DNA from: Gossypium raimondii
Lineage: Eukaryota; Streptophyta; Magnoliopsida; Malvales; Malvaceae
Assembly (NCBI RefSeq): GCF_025698545.1
Contig: NC_068571.1
Coordinates: 38,659,733-38,723,732 of the forward strand
Direction: 5' to 3'
DNA: 64,000 nucleotides
Shown: one piece after another, positions 22,022-32,144 of the stretch
Position numbering within the stretch: position 1 is the stretch's first letter
Layout of the letters: each line of letters begins with the position of its first letter
Made by a program: the position numbers and the translations under genes
Notes under the pieces: model-generated
Told to the model about the DNA's origin: nothing
Database searches by the model: none
What the model saw: the letters and a program-made list of their open reading frames with translations, nothing else

Positions 22022-24982
22022 CTACCATGAATCCTGACAACTGCATTTGCCATCTCTGAAATGGTGAAAGGTGCAATTGTCCTTAACAACCAATTCTCGA
22101 TCTACAAAAGTTGACATAAACTTGCATGCATGATGACAAGTACCACACATCCTAACGCTTTTAATCACCCTTACCGGCGTTCTGTGGGGTAACGATAAGA
22201 GCCCGAATGCGATGGCCTTCATCTCAGTATGACCAAGACCTGCACCATCATATTCTTCCTCTTCTGCATCATGCAGCAAATGGTTTCTATCTTCTACATA
22301 TCCCAACTCCTCCATCTCTCTTTCTATCTCACCCAACTTATGCAACACTTCTTCACTTGGTTTTTGGTCGGAGACAAATTCAAATATTTTGTTTTGCACT
22401 TCTATGCAACTGGAATTTGGTCCTAATGTTTTCATCTTCGATGCATCTTTCCACTTACCAAACATCACCAGGACCTTGCCAAGCATTAGATTTGCAAAGC
22501 AGTCATTTGGATCTATTTCCAAAAGCTTCTCCAAGGCAAATTTTGCCATGTCCATGTTACCTATAACACGGGCCGATGAAAGAACAGTGTTCCAAATCTT
22601 AGTATCGTTTTTATCTACAACAACCTCATTGATGAAGTTCTCAAGTTCTTCAAGCATTCCAGCTCGAGTAAAAGCTTCAATGACGCAGGAATAATGCTCT
22701 TCCGATGGCTTAACTCCGTAAACCACTTCCATGGACATTAATAGGCTACGTGCCTCATCTACTCGACCCATTTGGCTGCATGCTTTCAAGATTGATTTTA
22801 ATGTGCTTGAGTCTACTAATTTATTCCTCCTCCGCATTTTGTTAAACAATGTCAGAGCTTCAGATGGATGTCCATGTTCCACTTTTGCGGAAATGATAGA
22901 TGTCCAACACGGAGAACTCTTCTCAGGCATCGATTCAAACACCAAATCAGCCTCTGCAATTTGTCCACATCCGGAATACATCTGAATGAGACCATTTCCA
23001 CTTGTAGGATGCGAAAGAAGACCCCTTTTGGTCATGTAAGCCTGAGCTTGCATCCCCATATTCAAAAGCACTGGGCTGCTACAGGATCTGAAAATATCAC
23101 AAACAGAGATCGGTTCAAGATACCCAAAGCACGATTGAATCCTCCCGAGAAGTTTGTGAATCATTTCATAGTCATTTGCCTTGAGGCTGGCCTGTATCAA
23201 TAAATTCCATGAGATCTCAGCATCTGAAACCAAGGAACATAGCTTGAGCGCTTGTTGGTGATCTGATAATTCCGAGTAAAGATTAATGAGCATGTTAACT
23301 ATGGAAACGTTTGATTCATAACAAGTTTTGAGTATCTTGCAATGCAGTTCTCTTCCCTTTCTAAGATCACCTAAAGCCACACAAGCCAGAATAACAGATG
23401 TTAAGGTGAATTCATTTGCTTCAATACCATTAAGCTGCATTTTATTGAAACATGTTAGTGCTTCCACAAACCACCCATTCCAAGAAAGTCCAGAGATCAG
23501 AGCTGACCAAGTTACGGTGCCTGGGTTTTCTACTCTTTCGAAAACCCTTAAAGCAGCCTCTGGCACCCCACACTTGGAATACATGTCAATCAAAGCGCTT
23601 ATAACATATGGATCAGAATCTACAGCTAATTTGTTGGCCAAGGAGTGGAATACTTTCCCTGCATCAAGATTTGATAACAGAGAGCACCATTTTAGCATGC
23701 TTGCAATAATAATACACTCATTGGCTTCTCCTCTTTCTAAGCCAGCATACACCTTCAAAGGAACTTTTTCCCATTGTTCCCAGCTCTCATGTTCAATGCA
23801 CTCAATATACATATCCAGAAGAGAGCACATTACATAGCTATTTGATGCTAAACCTGTTCTAACTATATAACCATGAACCTGCCTACCATAGCCCATGTCA
23901 TGTAAACTAGAAATTGCCTTGAGAATACTTGTTATGGTGAAATCATCACAATAACAAATATCATGCATTAAAACTCTAAAATTCCTAAGAGCTTCAAAGT
24001 AATAAAAATTATGTACATAACCCATAATTAATGTGTTCCAAGAAACTAAATCTTTCTCGTGCAGCTGATCAAAAACCTTTCTTAATCCCTTCAAATCCTT
24101 ACATTTTGCATAAAAATCCATTAAGCTATTGTCCAAAAACAAACAAGACCCTTTCCCAAACCCTTTCTTAACCATTAAACCGTGTACTTGAATTCCCAAG
24201 TTTAACTCCTCCAAGTTGGAACATGCCTTGATAACCATTGAAAACACAAAAGCATCCAACTTAATTCCCTTAGAGACCATATCAAGGAAAACACTCAAAC
24301 CCTCTTTTTCAAATCCATTTTTCACGTAAGCACTTAACATTGAACTCCAAGCAACCAAACCAGGCTTCTCAATCCCGTCAAAAATCAAAACAGCATCTTC
24401 CAATTGGCCACAACTTGAATACATATTCACCAAAGAATTCTCCAAAAACCCATCAAGAAAAGCCTCTCCTTTCTTCAAAACTTGGCCATGAACTCCTTTC
24501 CCAAACCCCAATTCTCTCATTTCTCCACAACTTCTCAACACAACCGCATAAACATAGGAGTCAGGGCGTAGGCGTGTTTTATGATTATCACCAGTCGACA
24601 GCATCTCTTTGAACAATGCCAACGCTTCCGTACTAGGACCATGTTTGGCATAGCCTGACATGAGGATGGTCCAAGATATCAGAGTTCTTTCAGGCATTGA
24701 GTCAAATAGATCGCGCGCCTCTTGCATGAAACCAGCATTGATATAGAGCTGAAGGTGGAGATTGAAGTAAAAAAGAGGTGGTTTTGGATTAGCATGGGGT
24801 TTAAGGAAATGGGTTAGTTTTAGGTGTTGTGAATTCTGAGGGGTGATGTGATTGAGTTGAGGGAAATGGGTTAGTTTGGGAGTATGGCTTTGAAGAAGAA
24901 GAAAAGGAGGGGAAGAAGAGATAATGGAAGAGCAAGTGAGCAGGGAGTGCATGGAGATTATGTTGTGGCAATTTCTTTGCAA
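22022..24982 (-). CDS. PLS-class pentatricopeptide repeat protein with DYW domain
   Basis: Intronless 986-residue protein of the kind that selects single C residues in organelle transcripts for C-to-U editing. The Ser-rich, acid-poor N-terminus suggests a mitochondrial or plastid targeting peptide. It is followed by about twenty P/L/S repeats (phrases such as VSWNTLIMGYV and VTWSALISGLSWNGW), then E/E+ motifs (SSCIEV) and a full DYW deaminase domain. Zinc and active-site residues are HxE at H918-E920, CxxC at C946/C949, and a second metal site in H973/H974...C980xC982. The last three residues are DSW instead of DYW, a tolerated variant. The start is the first ATG; M11 (24952) is an alternative. 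Plants have hundreds of such proteins and I cannot name the Arabidopsis orthologue or its RNA target. Confidence 0.92.
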   Translation of the reverse strand: MQRNCHNIISMHSLLTCSSIISSSPPFLLLQSHTPKLTHFPQLNHITPQNSQHLKLTHFLKPHANPKPPLFYFNLHLQLYINAGFMQEARDLFDSMPERTLISWTILMSGYAKHGPSTEALALFKEMLSTGDNHKTRLRPDSYVYAVVLRSCGEMRELGFGKGVHGQVLKKGEAFLDGFLENSLVNMYSSCGQLEDAVLIFDGIEKPGLVAWSSMLSAYVKNGFEKEGLSVFLDMVSKGIKLDAFVFSMVIKACSNLEELNLGIQVHGLMVKKGFGKGSCLFLDNSLMDFYAKCKDLKGLRKVFDQLHEKDLVSWNTLIMGYVHNFYYFEALRNFRVLMHDICYCDDFTITSILKAISSLHDMGYGRQVHGYIVRTGLASNSYVMCSLLDMYIECIEHESWEQWEKVPLKVYAGLERGEANECIIIASMLKWCSLLSNLDAGKVFHSLANKLAVDSDPYVISALIDMYSKCGVPEAALRVFERVENPGTVTWSALISGLSWNGWFVEALTCFNKMQLNGIEANEFTLTSVILACVALGDLRKGRELHCKILKTCYESNVSIVNMLINLYSELSDHQQALKLCSLVSDAEISWNLLIQASLKANDYEMIHKLLGRIQSCFGYLEPISVCDIFRSCSSPVLLNMGMQAQAYMTKRGLLSHPTSGNGLIQMYSGCGQIAEADLVFESMPEKSSPCWTSIISAKVEHGHPSEALTLFNKMRRRNKLVDSSTLKSILKACSQMGRVDEARSLLMSMEVVYGVKPSEEHYSCVIEAFTRAGMLEELENFINEVVVDKNDTKIWNTVLSSARVIGNMDMAKFALEKLLEIDPNDCFANLMLGKVLVMFGKWKDASKMKTLGPNSSCIEVQNKIFEFVSDQKPSEEVLHKLGEIEREMEELGYVEDRNHLLHDAEEEEYDGAGLGHTEMKAIAFGLLSLPHRTPVRVIKSVRMCGTCHHACKFMSTFVDRELVVKDNCTFHHFRDGKCSCQDSW

Positions 24983-25247
24983 GGTTCCTTTGCTTTTTCT
25001 GCGAGGAATAACAGTTTAGAGTTGACAAGGAAGAAGTAGAAGGGGAAATTATGGATGGTGGTGGGTGTTTCATTCCATGGATGGATAAGAGATCAACTGA
25101 TTTATGTTCCTCCACTCCCGGCCAAGATGACCATGGGCAGCTACAGAAAATTAAATAAATTAATTGCAGTTATCTCCCAATCATATTTGTCGTCGCTAAA
25201 TATTATTTATTTTTCAATTAAATCCTCCCTCTACCCTTCATGTTTAG
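24983..25247. promoter_or_regulatory. 5' flank of the PPR gene
   Basis: Short interval between the PPR start codon and the foldback repeats. It should contain the promoter and 5' UTR. I see no clear TATA box. The minus-strand frame running to 25115 is not in the PPR frame and is probably chance. Confidence 0.35.
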
Positions 25248-25249
25248 GG

Positions 25250-25640
25250 TAATTTACCATTAAAAGCCTTTTTTTTAAAATTTATCGAAATGGGCCCGGT
25301 ATTTTATTATTTACCGGAATGGATCATTTTCCCCTAAATCGCGTCCACGTCAGCGCGAAGTTAGGGGACGTGTCAGGAAATCGCATCCACGTTAATGTGT
25401 TTTGATGACGTGGCAACAAATCGCGTCTACGTAAGCACGATTTGTGTCCACATCAGCAAAAGGGGCTGACGTGGATGCTATTTGTTGCCACGTAGCGCGC
25501 CCCTGGGGACGCGATTTCCCCGCGCGTGAACCCCCCCAACGGTCAAAAAAAATCTATAAATACCTCTCACCCTTTATTTTTTTTTCACAAACTAATCCTC
25601 TTTCAAATTTCCTCTCAATTTCCTCTTAATTTGCTCTCAA
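25250..25640 (+). mobile_element. Foldback repeat fragment 1 (AAATCGCGTCCACGTCAGC family)
   Basis: Contains AAATCGCGTCCACGTCAGCG (about 25336) and later complementary words (GCTGACGTGGATGC at about 25466), so it can fold back. Its first 190 bp are a direct repeat of 25955-26110. To the right, TCTATAAATACC (about 25552) followed by a CT-rich leader looks like a core promoter. This is reminiscent of the terminal repeat of a Mutator-like element that carried a gene, now lost. No transposase is seen. Confidence 0.5.
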
Positions 25641-25924
25641 ATTATAACTTTTACATATAGGAAATGAAACTGGACAAATGGTTATCTAGGTTCATTTGAA
25701 TGTGGTCAACAATTTATCTAAGTTCATTCTAGTGATACTCTTTTAGTATTTACATATATATATTTTTACATTTTTATATTATTATTTTGAAATTTAAAGT
25801 ACATAAAATCTTAAAAATCCTTTTAAAAAATTAAGAAGAAATTATAAATTTATTAGAATTACTATTTGACAATAAAATAAATCTGGACAACTGTTTATCA
25901 AAATATATTTAAATCGGAGTGAAT

Positions 25925-26281
25925 ATGAGGGCAAAATACCAAAAAAAAAGCCACCTTTTTTAAAAATTTACCAAAATGGGCTGGTATTTTATTATTTACC
26001 GGAATGGGTCATTTTTCCCTAAATCGCGTCTACGTCAGCGCGAAGTCAGGGGACTGTCAGCAAATCGCTTTCACGTCAGCACGCTTTGATGACGTGGCAA
26101 CAAATCGCGCTTACATGCAAAGCGCTCTGACGTGGAAGCGACTTGCTGACAGTCCCCTAACTTCGCGCTGACGTGGACGCAATTTAGGGAAAAATGACAC
26201 ATTCTAGTAAATAACAAAATACCGAGCCCATTTCGGTAAATTTTAAAAAAAAATGACTTTTTTTAATATTTTTCCCTCATG
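25925..26281. mobile_element. Foldback MITE 2 (same family), near-perfect hairpin
   Basis: The left arm begins GAGGGCAAAATACC and the right arm ends ATTTTTCCCTC; the arms pair over most of their length (for example AAATCGCGTCTACGTCAGCGCGAAG with CTTCGCGCTGACGTGGACGC). Total is about 350 bp with a short centre near 26100. No clear target duplication. Transcribed, it would make a long hairpin. Confidence 0.7.
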
Positions 26282-27619
26282 TTTATGAATTTCACTTTCC
26301 ATCCTAAATATTTCAGTTTTTTCTCCATACTCTTCCCCAACGTCTTATGCAGGTGAGTTTGACTAAAAATATTTAAAATAGTTAATTAAATTAAATTATT
26401 TGTTGGATAAATAAGTTGATTTTTCAACTTTAAGTGAAACCCGGTATCTAAAAGTAAATTAAGCAAAACGATGTCATTTTAGATTAAGGTATAATTTTAG
26501 TTTTAAGTTTTTTTCTTTTTAAATATTTTCCAAGCCTTTCTACTCCTCCTACATTTTAAATAACATTTGAAATTATTTTGTAAATTTTTAGTCCTCTATT
26601 TTTATTTCAAGGAATTTAATCTCTCTATCTTTCAATTTAAAATGCAAGTCTAATTATTAATATTTTTAAACTTCTTCTACTAAATTCAAGTTAATCTCAA
26701 CATCATTTGTATCGTTACATGACTACCAAATGAATATATTTTATTTCAAAATATCACACCGAATAATATTAACAAAAAAATTTTAACGAGGTTAAAAACT
26801 TGAAGAAAATATTAGAATCTGAAATTAGATGACTAAATTCATATAAATAAAAGTAAAGAGATTAAATTACAAACACACAGAGCTCAAGGACTTGAAACAC
26901 ATTTTAACTTTTTTGCTTTCCAAGGGATAGGATATGGACACACGATATGGGTATGACACTACACAAATATGTCAATTTAAAAAGATTTAAATATGCCATA
27001 AATCACTTTATTCTTTATAAACTTGAAATTTAATATCTATACTTTTATCTCTACATTTTAAATTTCAAGATTCAAGTTTAACCGATAAAATTATTAAAAT
27101 TATTTTTTAAATCCAAGTTGACTACAAAGTATTTTTTTTTTTATTTCAAATTAACATTAGTAAGAATCTAAAATATACCTTTTGGATTGAATGTATGGAT
27201 TGGCTTACAAATGTATGGATTGGATAATAAGAATCAAAAAATATATTGTTTGGACAAATCCAATCTATAGGATTAGTCAATTCTTAATTTAACCCATCCA
27301 GCCCAACAACATCGACCTCTAATACAAAAATATAATTTCAAATGAACATACTTATATCAAACTATAGCTAAAGATGTGATCTGGAGGACGGAATTTGTAA
27401 GATGGGAAAAAAAAAAAAGCTCAACACCCCCCGTCATATTTTCAAAGTACTTTGGCATTGATCTTCAAGGAGAGTGGAAGAGAACAAGGATTTCACAACT
27501 AATAAATTCCACCCTCGTATTACCTACAGCCTACAGCACGCTAAACCAAGACCCATGTCTTTTAAGTGATGGACCCTCGTGATGCATCTTCTTGTTATAA
27601 GCACCTGAGGCCACCACTG
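26282..27619. other. AT-rich intergenic region
   Basis: No gene seen on either strand. It contains long A/T runs and phrases ('aactaaattcatataaataaaagt' type) common in degenerate plant repeats. The frame at 27376-27582 starts near a poly-A run and has no recognisable domain; it overlaps the likely 3' UTR of the CX9C gene. Confidence 0.45.
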
Positions 27620-29612
27620 TTACCAAAAGAATCCACTTTTCCTGGTTGATGTTTTGCTTGGTTCATCCTCTTTTCTCTTCTCCATCCCCAGTTTTAAGGA
27701 TTCCAGCCTTTTCCTGCACATACTTAATGTACGATTCAACTAACATGTCTTGTTTACCAGATTACTCAAATTTTGGTATAAAAGAATGATCAAGAAGATT
27801 CATTTATGGGATTCTACTAATGAACATACAATGTACGGAGAAGATAAAAGGATTTTTTGTAAATCACAAGCATTACTTGGTATCTGTAAGTCGTCCATGC
27901 AGACTCCATCTTTGACGAAATCCTTCAATGCCTTCAATTCCACTTGCCAGAATCAAGCGCCTATAGAATAGTCATGAATACAAGATAACATATCATTCAG
28001 TTTCAATTGTGATCAAATAATTCTATACTACAGAAAAACAAATGCTATGGTAGGTAAAGGGAACAAATATAAAGGATGATAATGAGGAAAGAGGTCAATT
28101 AACTAAGGGAAAATCCTATGTAACTCAAACAAACGCATTTTCCTTCCAGTACTGTGTCTAACACTTGAGTCCCACACATATCAGTACACAGAAAAAACTT
28201 AGAACAAATTCGATATATCCATGTCAGACATCCGTATCCACCACTTACATCTGAGGCCAAGTAAAAAGGACAAAATGGTTCCTCAACAAGAACATGTTAC
28301 TTTCCTACTTTATCCATACTTTTATTCATCCAAGATGCTGCAATAGCAAAGAGCAACTATGAAAGTAAGATACTTCAAACAGTTATAAGTTGGATCTTTA
28401 ATTTTCATAGAGCTGGTACTAAGACATCAGAAAGGCTGATATTTGCAACTTCCTATAGAAGATTTATCAATATTGATAAAGCAATTTAGCTTTGCAATTG
28501 AATGCTAAAGAATCTTGACTCAGTACTACCAAGTAACAAATGCAAAAAGCACAATATTTTAGGACTACCAAGATTCACGGATTCTTGCAAAAGACATTAA
28601 TAAAATCCTAATCAATTACCTCTCCAATGATGTGACTTCTGATTCAAGCTGACTAGCTCTTTCCTTTGCTTGATCAAAAGGCATTGACAACCCCAACTTT
28701 CTCTCGCTATCTTGAAGCCGTTGCCTTAGTTCCTTGTCCTGAAACCCAGATTTTCAAACAAACTCAAGAAAGCCTTTTTTTTTTTTTTAAGAAACTCAAG
28801 AAAGCTAATTCGATGTACTTATTCATGCAACAGGAATAACCATTAGAAACCTTACCCTCTTTTCAGCACATTGTCTATACAATGCCAGTTCATCTTGACA
28901 GAAAGGCTCGATATCATTAATCTGCAGACCTACAGCATACAGCAATCATAAAGAATGTATGGCTGTACACGAAATGCATGAGAAAGTATTTGGTCTATCA
29001 TTTGGCAAAATTAAGCAAATAATCAATCATGTCACCAAAAAGAATAAAGATATAATATCAGTCAATCAATGCTATACATACTCCGCCTTTTACATAAAGA
29101 TTGTTAAGTTAAAAACACAGAACTTACACAAAAATAAATTCCGTAAGATCCCATCACATAACTCGACACCTTCAAGCACATGAGATGCGATTTCTTGTGG
29201 GATGACAGGAGATGGTGGCCCCATCATTAGGTCATCACCAACCAATATAGTTTCCTCCATAGTTGGTTGTGAATCAACTGAAACCATACAGCAGGTAACA
29301 AAGAAAATCAGTCAACGAGTATTGGTCATTCATAATTTTAAACAATAACTAGAATTGATAGAAAGCAAAATTCATATATCTTTGCAGAGACATGAACACA
29401 ATATTTATGTTAAACATTTAACAATTGCTACGTACTAATTTCAATTTCAAAACAATAACTATGTTCAGCCATAGTCCAGAATATAACAAAAATGAAGTAT
29501 CTTTCACATTTAAAGTTAAAACTTTAGAAACCATAAACAAGAAATCCTTTGCTTAAAACTGCAATAACAGACATCTAAACTAAAAAAAGAAAAACCTTCA
29601 CATACCATCCAT
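27620..29612 (-). CDS. Conserved plant protein with C-x9-C-x9-C array and coiled coil, 6 coding exons
   Basis: Coding exons in transcript order are 29612-29606, 29277-29128, 28929-28856, 28738-28620, 27960-27877 and 27713-27620; all join in frame with GT-AG borders to 175 aa. The first coding exon is only 7 nt. I recall similar plant proteins of unknown function from the conserved phrases GPPSPVIPQEIASHVLEGVE, LCDGILRNLFLCLQ and ASGIEGIEGFRQRW. The middle shows three cysteines spaced exactly nine apart (CLQINDIEPFC, then to the C of ALYRQC), reminiscent of twin CX9C proteins of the mitochondrial intermembrane space. After that comes a charged heptad-like region (LRQRLQDSERKLGL ... LESEVTSLER) likely to form a coiled coil, and a basic C-terminus. 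Function is unknown; mitochondrial import by the MIA40 route is only a hypothesis. Exon 5 could read through to a stop just past its donor, giving a slightly shorter form. Confidence 0.8.
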
Positions 29613-30480
29613 GGCTGCTGCTTTCTAGTTAGCTTTCCACCTAGTAAGATGAACTTGGTATTCAATTATTGCTCAGCGTCAGTTAAAACCTGTGAAATAA
29701 AAAAGAAGAGAATAGAATCAACAAAGTTTCTTAATCGTTATTGGAATATTTGTAACAACAATGCCTACGGCCAGATCGAAGCAAAGAGAGATTCAAATGG
29801 GGCATTATTGTACTGTTGAAACGTGCAAAGTTTCTTAATCATTATTGTACCTTACCTGTTACTAAATAGAAGCAATTAGTAAGAAGACATCAAAACAAAA
29901 ACAAATTAAAGCAAATACAGAAATCAAATTCAATCATTACATCAACTCTGAATACCTCATAAACCTAACATTACAACTAAAGCAAAGCCACTCACTAGTT
30001 AAAAAGAGATGCCTATATAAACGAAAATGCACTAACTTATTAGCAAGCATTTGAACTTAGAAGCACTAACGAGACGCTAAAATATCTCATAAACCCAAGA
30101 ATAACATTACAAGTAAAGCAAAGCCACATCCTATGCATATTATCAGCAAATACATCTGACCCATTAGTTAAAACATGCAATTCAATGCACAAAACCCACA
30201 TATAAAATCAACAAAAAAAATTGACCTCAAATACAGCATTTAACGCTATCAGTTATGGAAGGCAAAACACCCATTTCGAATTAAGCAAAGAAAAAAAAAG
30301 TATCTAAACAATATAACAACCGAGAAAAATGAAGCCAAGAAACGAGTTAAAAAAAAACAAAGCACGCTGTAAAGATACCTCGAAATTGACAGAGAATGGA
30401 ATGGAAGAACAAAATTAGGGTTTCGAAAATTGGGAGAGGATTATTTTGCTTAATTGGGGAAGACGACCGGTTGAAGAAGA
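29613..30480 (-). other. 5' UTR with a leader intron of the CX9C gene
   Basis: Acceptor CACAG|GTTTT at 29689 and donor CGAG|GTATC at 30378 define a probable 5'-UTR intron of about 690 bp. The first, non-coding exon extends upstream from 30379 to about 30470 and carries TTAGGGTTT (telo-box complement) at 30415-30423. This explains why the 800 bp upstream of the start codon has no other gene. Confidence 0.6.
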
Positions 30481-30534
30481 CTCAAAAACCTTAAAATTGA
30501 TTGATTACCGGCTGGTAATAAAAATGAACCTTTA

Positions 30535-30576
30535 GGCCCATTTAGGGCCTCTTGTCTGCATTATCGCTTTTGGGCT
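30535..30576 (-). promoter_or_regulatory. Site II words of the CX9C gene promoter
   Basis: GGCCCA at 30535-30540 and TGGGCT at 30571-30576 lie just upstream of the predicted first exon. Site II (TGGGCY) elements with a telo box are typical of plant genes for mitochondrial and ribosomal proteins. Confidence 0.45.
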
Positions 30577-30617
30577 TTTATTTATTTATTAGGAGAAAAA
30601 AGAGTGATAATAAAATA

Positions 30618-31068
30618 GGGTAAACTATAAAAAATAGTTATTTTTGTTTGCCTCATATTACATTTTAGTCACTTATGTTTAAAATGTTACGTTTTAATCA
30701 TTTACGTTATCGTTTTGTTACAAAGTGGTTACTTTACTGTTAAACTCCGTTACCTCCTTAACAGTGGTCCTATTTGGCAATTCACATGGATTTTAAATGT
30801 CAACTTGGATGTCCTACGTAGCAGTTTAAATTAAATTTATATAATTAAAAATTTATTTTCATCCCAACAACTGGACATTCAAGTTGTCATTTAAAACTCA
30901 TTTGGACTGCCATGTAGGACTACCGTTACGGAGGTAACGGAATTTAACGGTAGAGTGACCACTTCGTAACAAAAAGATAACGTAAATTACTAAAACATAA
31001 TATTTCAAACATAAATGACTAAAATGTAATCTAAAACAAATAAAAAATGACTATTTTATAGTTTACCC
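30618..31068. mobile_element. MITE with 10-bp target duplication in a divergent promoter
   Basis: 451-bp palindromic element. The left end GGGTAAACTATAAAAAATAG pairs with the right end CTATTTTATAGTTTACCC, and pairing continues inward (TTAACTCCGTTACCTCC-like word with GGAGGTAACGGAATT). The direct repeat TAATAAAATA is present on both sides (30608-30617 and 31069-31078), marking a Mutator-type insertion. It fills the space between the CX9C gene (left, minus) and the P2 gene (right, plus), ending only 130 bp before the P2 start codon. No coding capacity. Confidence 0.9.
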
Positions 31069-31130
31069 TAATAAAATACATTTGAAATTAGATTGCTCTG
31101 TTCTGCTCCACCAAAAAAAGTAGTAAACAG

Positions 31131-31139
31131 AAACCCTAA
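31131..31139 (+). promoter_or_regulatory. Telo box of the P2 gene
   Basis: AAACCCTAA lies 60 bp before the start codon, the usual place in plant ribosomal protein genes. With the MITE immediately upstream, it is the only recognisable core element left in the original promoter. Confidence 0.6.
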
Positions 31140-31198
31140 AAGATTTCCACACTCATCAAATAATCAACCACCTTGTTCATCCACAGCGCCTTGTCAAA

Positions 31199-32144
31199 AT
31201 GAAGGTGATAGCCGCTTTCTTGCTTGCCGTTTTGGGTGGGAACACTAACCCTTCTGCCGATGATTTGAAGGCTATTCTCGGATCAGGTTTTTTTTTCCTT
31301 CAACTCTTTTTTGTCTTCCATCTACTGTATTCTTTTAACTCTATCTTTGATTCGGTGGTGTTTCACTTATCTTTTAGGGTTTAATTTAGCTATGATTTGT
31401 TTGTTCCTCCATTTTTAGGCATATGGTCTATTTGAACCCAATTTATGGGAATTACTACGTATCTCTATTTTTAGTAAAAAATTTTGAACATTTGTCAGTA
31501 TATATCATTATTTTAACTTCAAGGAGTAAATATTTACAAAGAGCAGAAAGGAAGTTGTAAAACCAAGCCTTGGCTCACATGATTCATATAGTCATCTTTT
31601 GGAGTATATAGATAGGATTTCAGCATCTGTGTTCCTTCCTATACTCTCAGATTGCGGACCCAATAAATTAGTAGCACTCTAACCCTAACACCAAAGCTGA
31701 ATGTTGGGAAGTGGAATCAAATTCTTGGAGGATTCTTTGGCATTCGTACAGAAACAATTTTTTTTAACCCTTTTTTTCTTTTAATATGTTGTAGTTGCAG
31801 CTGAGGCTGATGATGATAAGATAGAGATGCTTTTATCCGAAGTCAAAGGAAAAGATATAACCGAGCTAATTGCAAGTGGAAGGGAGAAGCTGGCTTCAGT
31901 TCCGTCTGGTGGTGGTGGTGGTGGTGGTGTTGCTGTTGCAGCTCCTACAACCGGTGGTGGTGCTGGTGATGCACCTGCTGCCGAGACCAAGAAAGAGGAG
32001 AAAGTTGAGGAGAAGGAAGAGTCCGATGATGTAATCATTTCAATCTCAGAAATTGAGTCGTACCAATTCCCTTTATTGGTGTGGCTTTTACTGATATAAT
32101 CTCCTTTTTGGATGCAGGATATGGGTTTCAGCCTCTTCGACTAA
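31199..32144 (+). CDS. RPP2: 60S acidic ribosomal protein P2, 3 exons
   Basis: Component of the lateral stalk of the large ribosomal subunit; P1/P2 dimers recruit and activate translational GTPases. Exons 31199-31286, 31795-32030 and 32118-32144 join in frame to 116 aa, the family's usual size. The helical dimerisation domain covers residues 1-63 ([15 protein letters not shown], then [11 protein letters not shown], then [15 protein letters not shown]). A Gly/Ala-rich hinge follows, with a run of Gly encoded by a (GGT)n stretch at about 31908-31929. An acidic/basic region precedes the conserved C-terminal stalk tail DDMGFSLFD, which is split by the last intron. One difference from most plant P2: the N-terminus reads [14 protein letters not shown] where MKVVAAYLLAVLGG is common. 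Intact and probably expressed. Confidence 0.95.

Noticed and set aside
22207-23837. Several plus-strand open frames (84-169 codons) across the PPR gene
   Set aside because: They are antisense shadows of the 986-codon minus-strand PPR frame and have no domain of their own.
28959-29183. Plus-strand 74-codon frame
   Set aside because: Lies mostly in introns and across an exon of the CX9C gene on the other strand; Lys/Asn-rich composition reflects AT-rich DNA.
31781-32038. Minus-strand Ser/Pro-rich 85-codon frame
   Set aside because: Antisense of P2 exon 2; the Pro run is the complement of the GGT-encoded Gly run.
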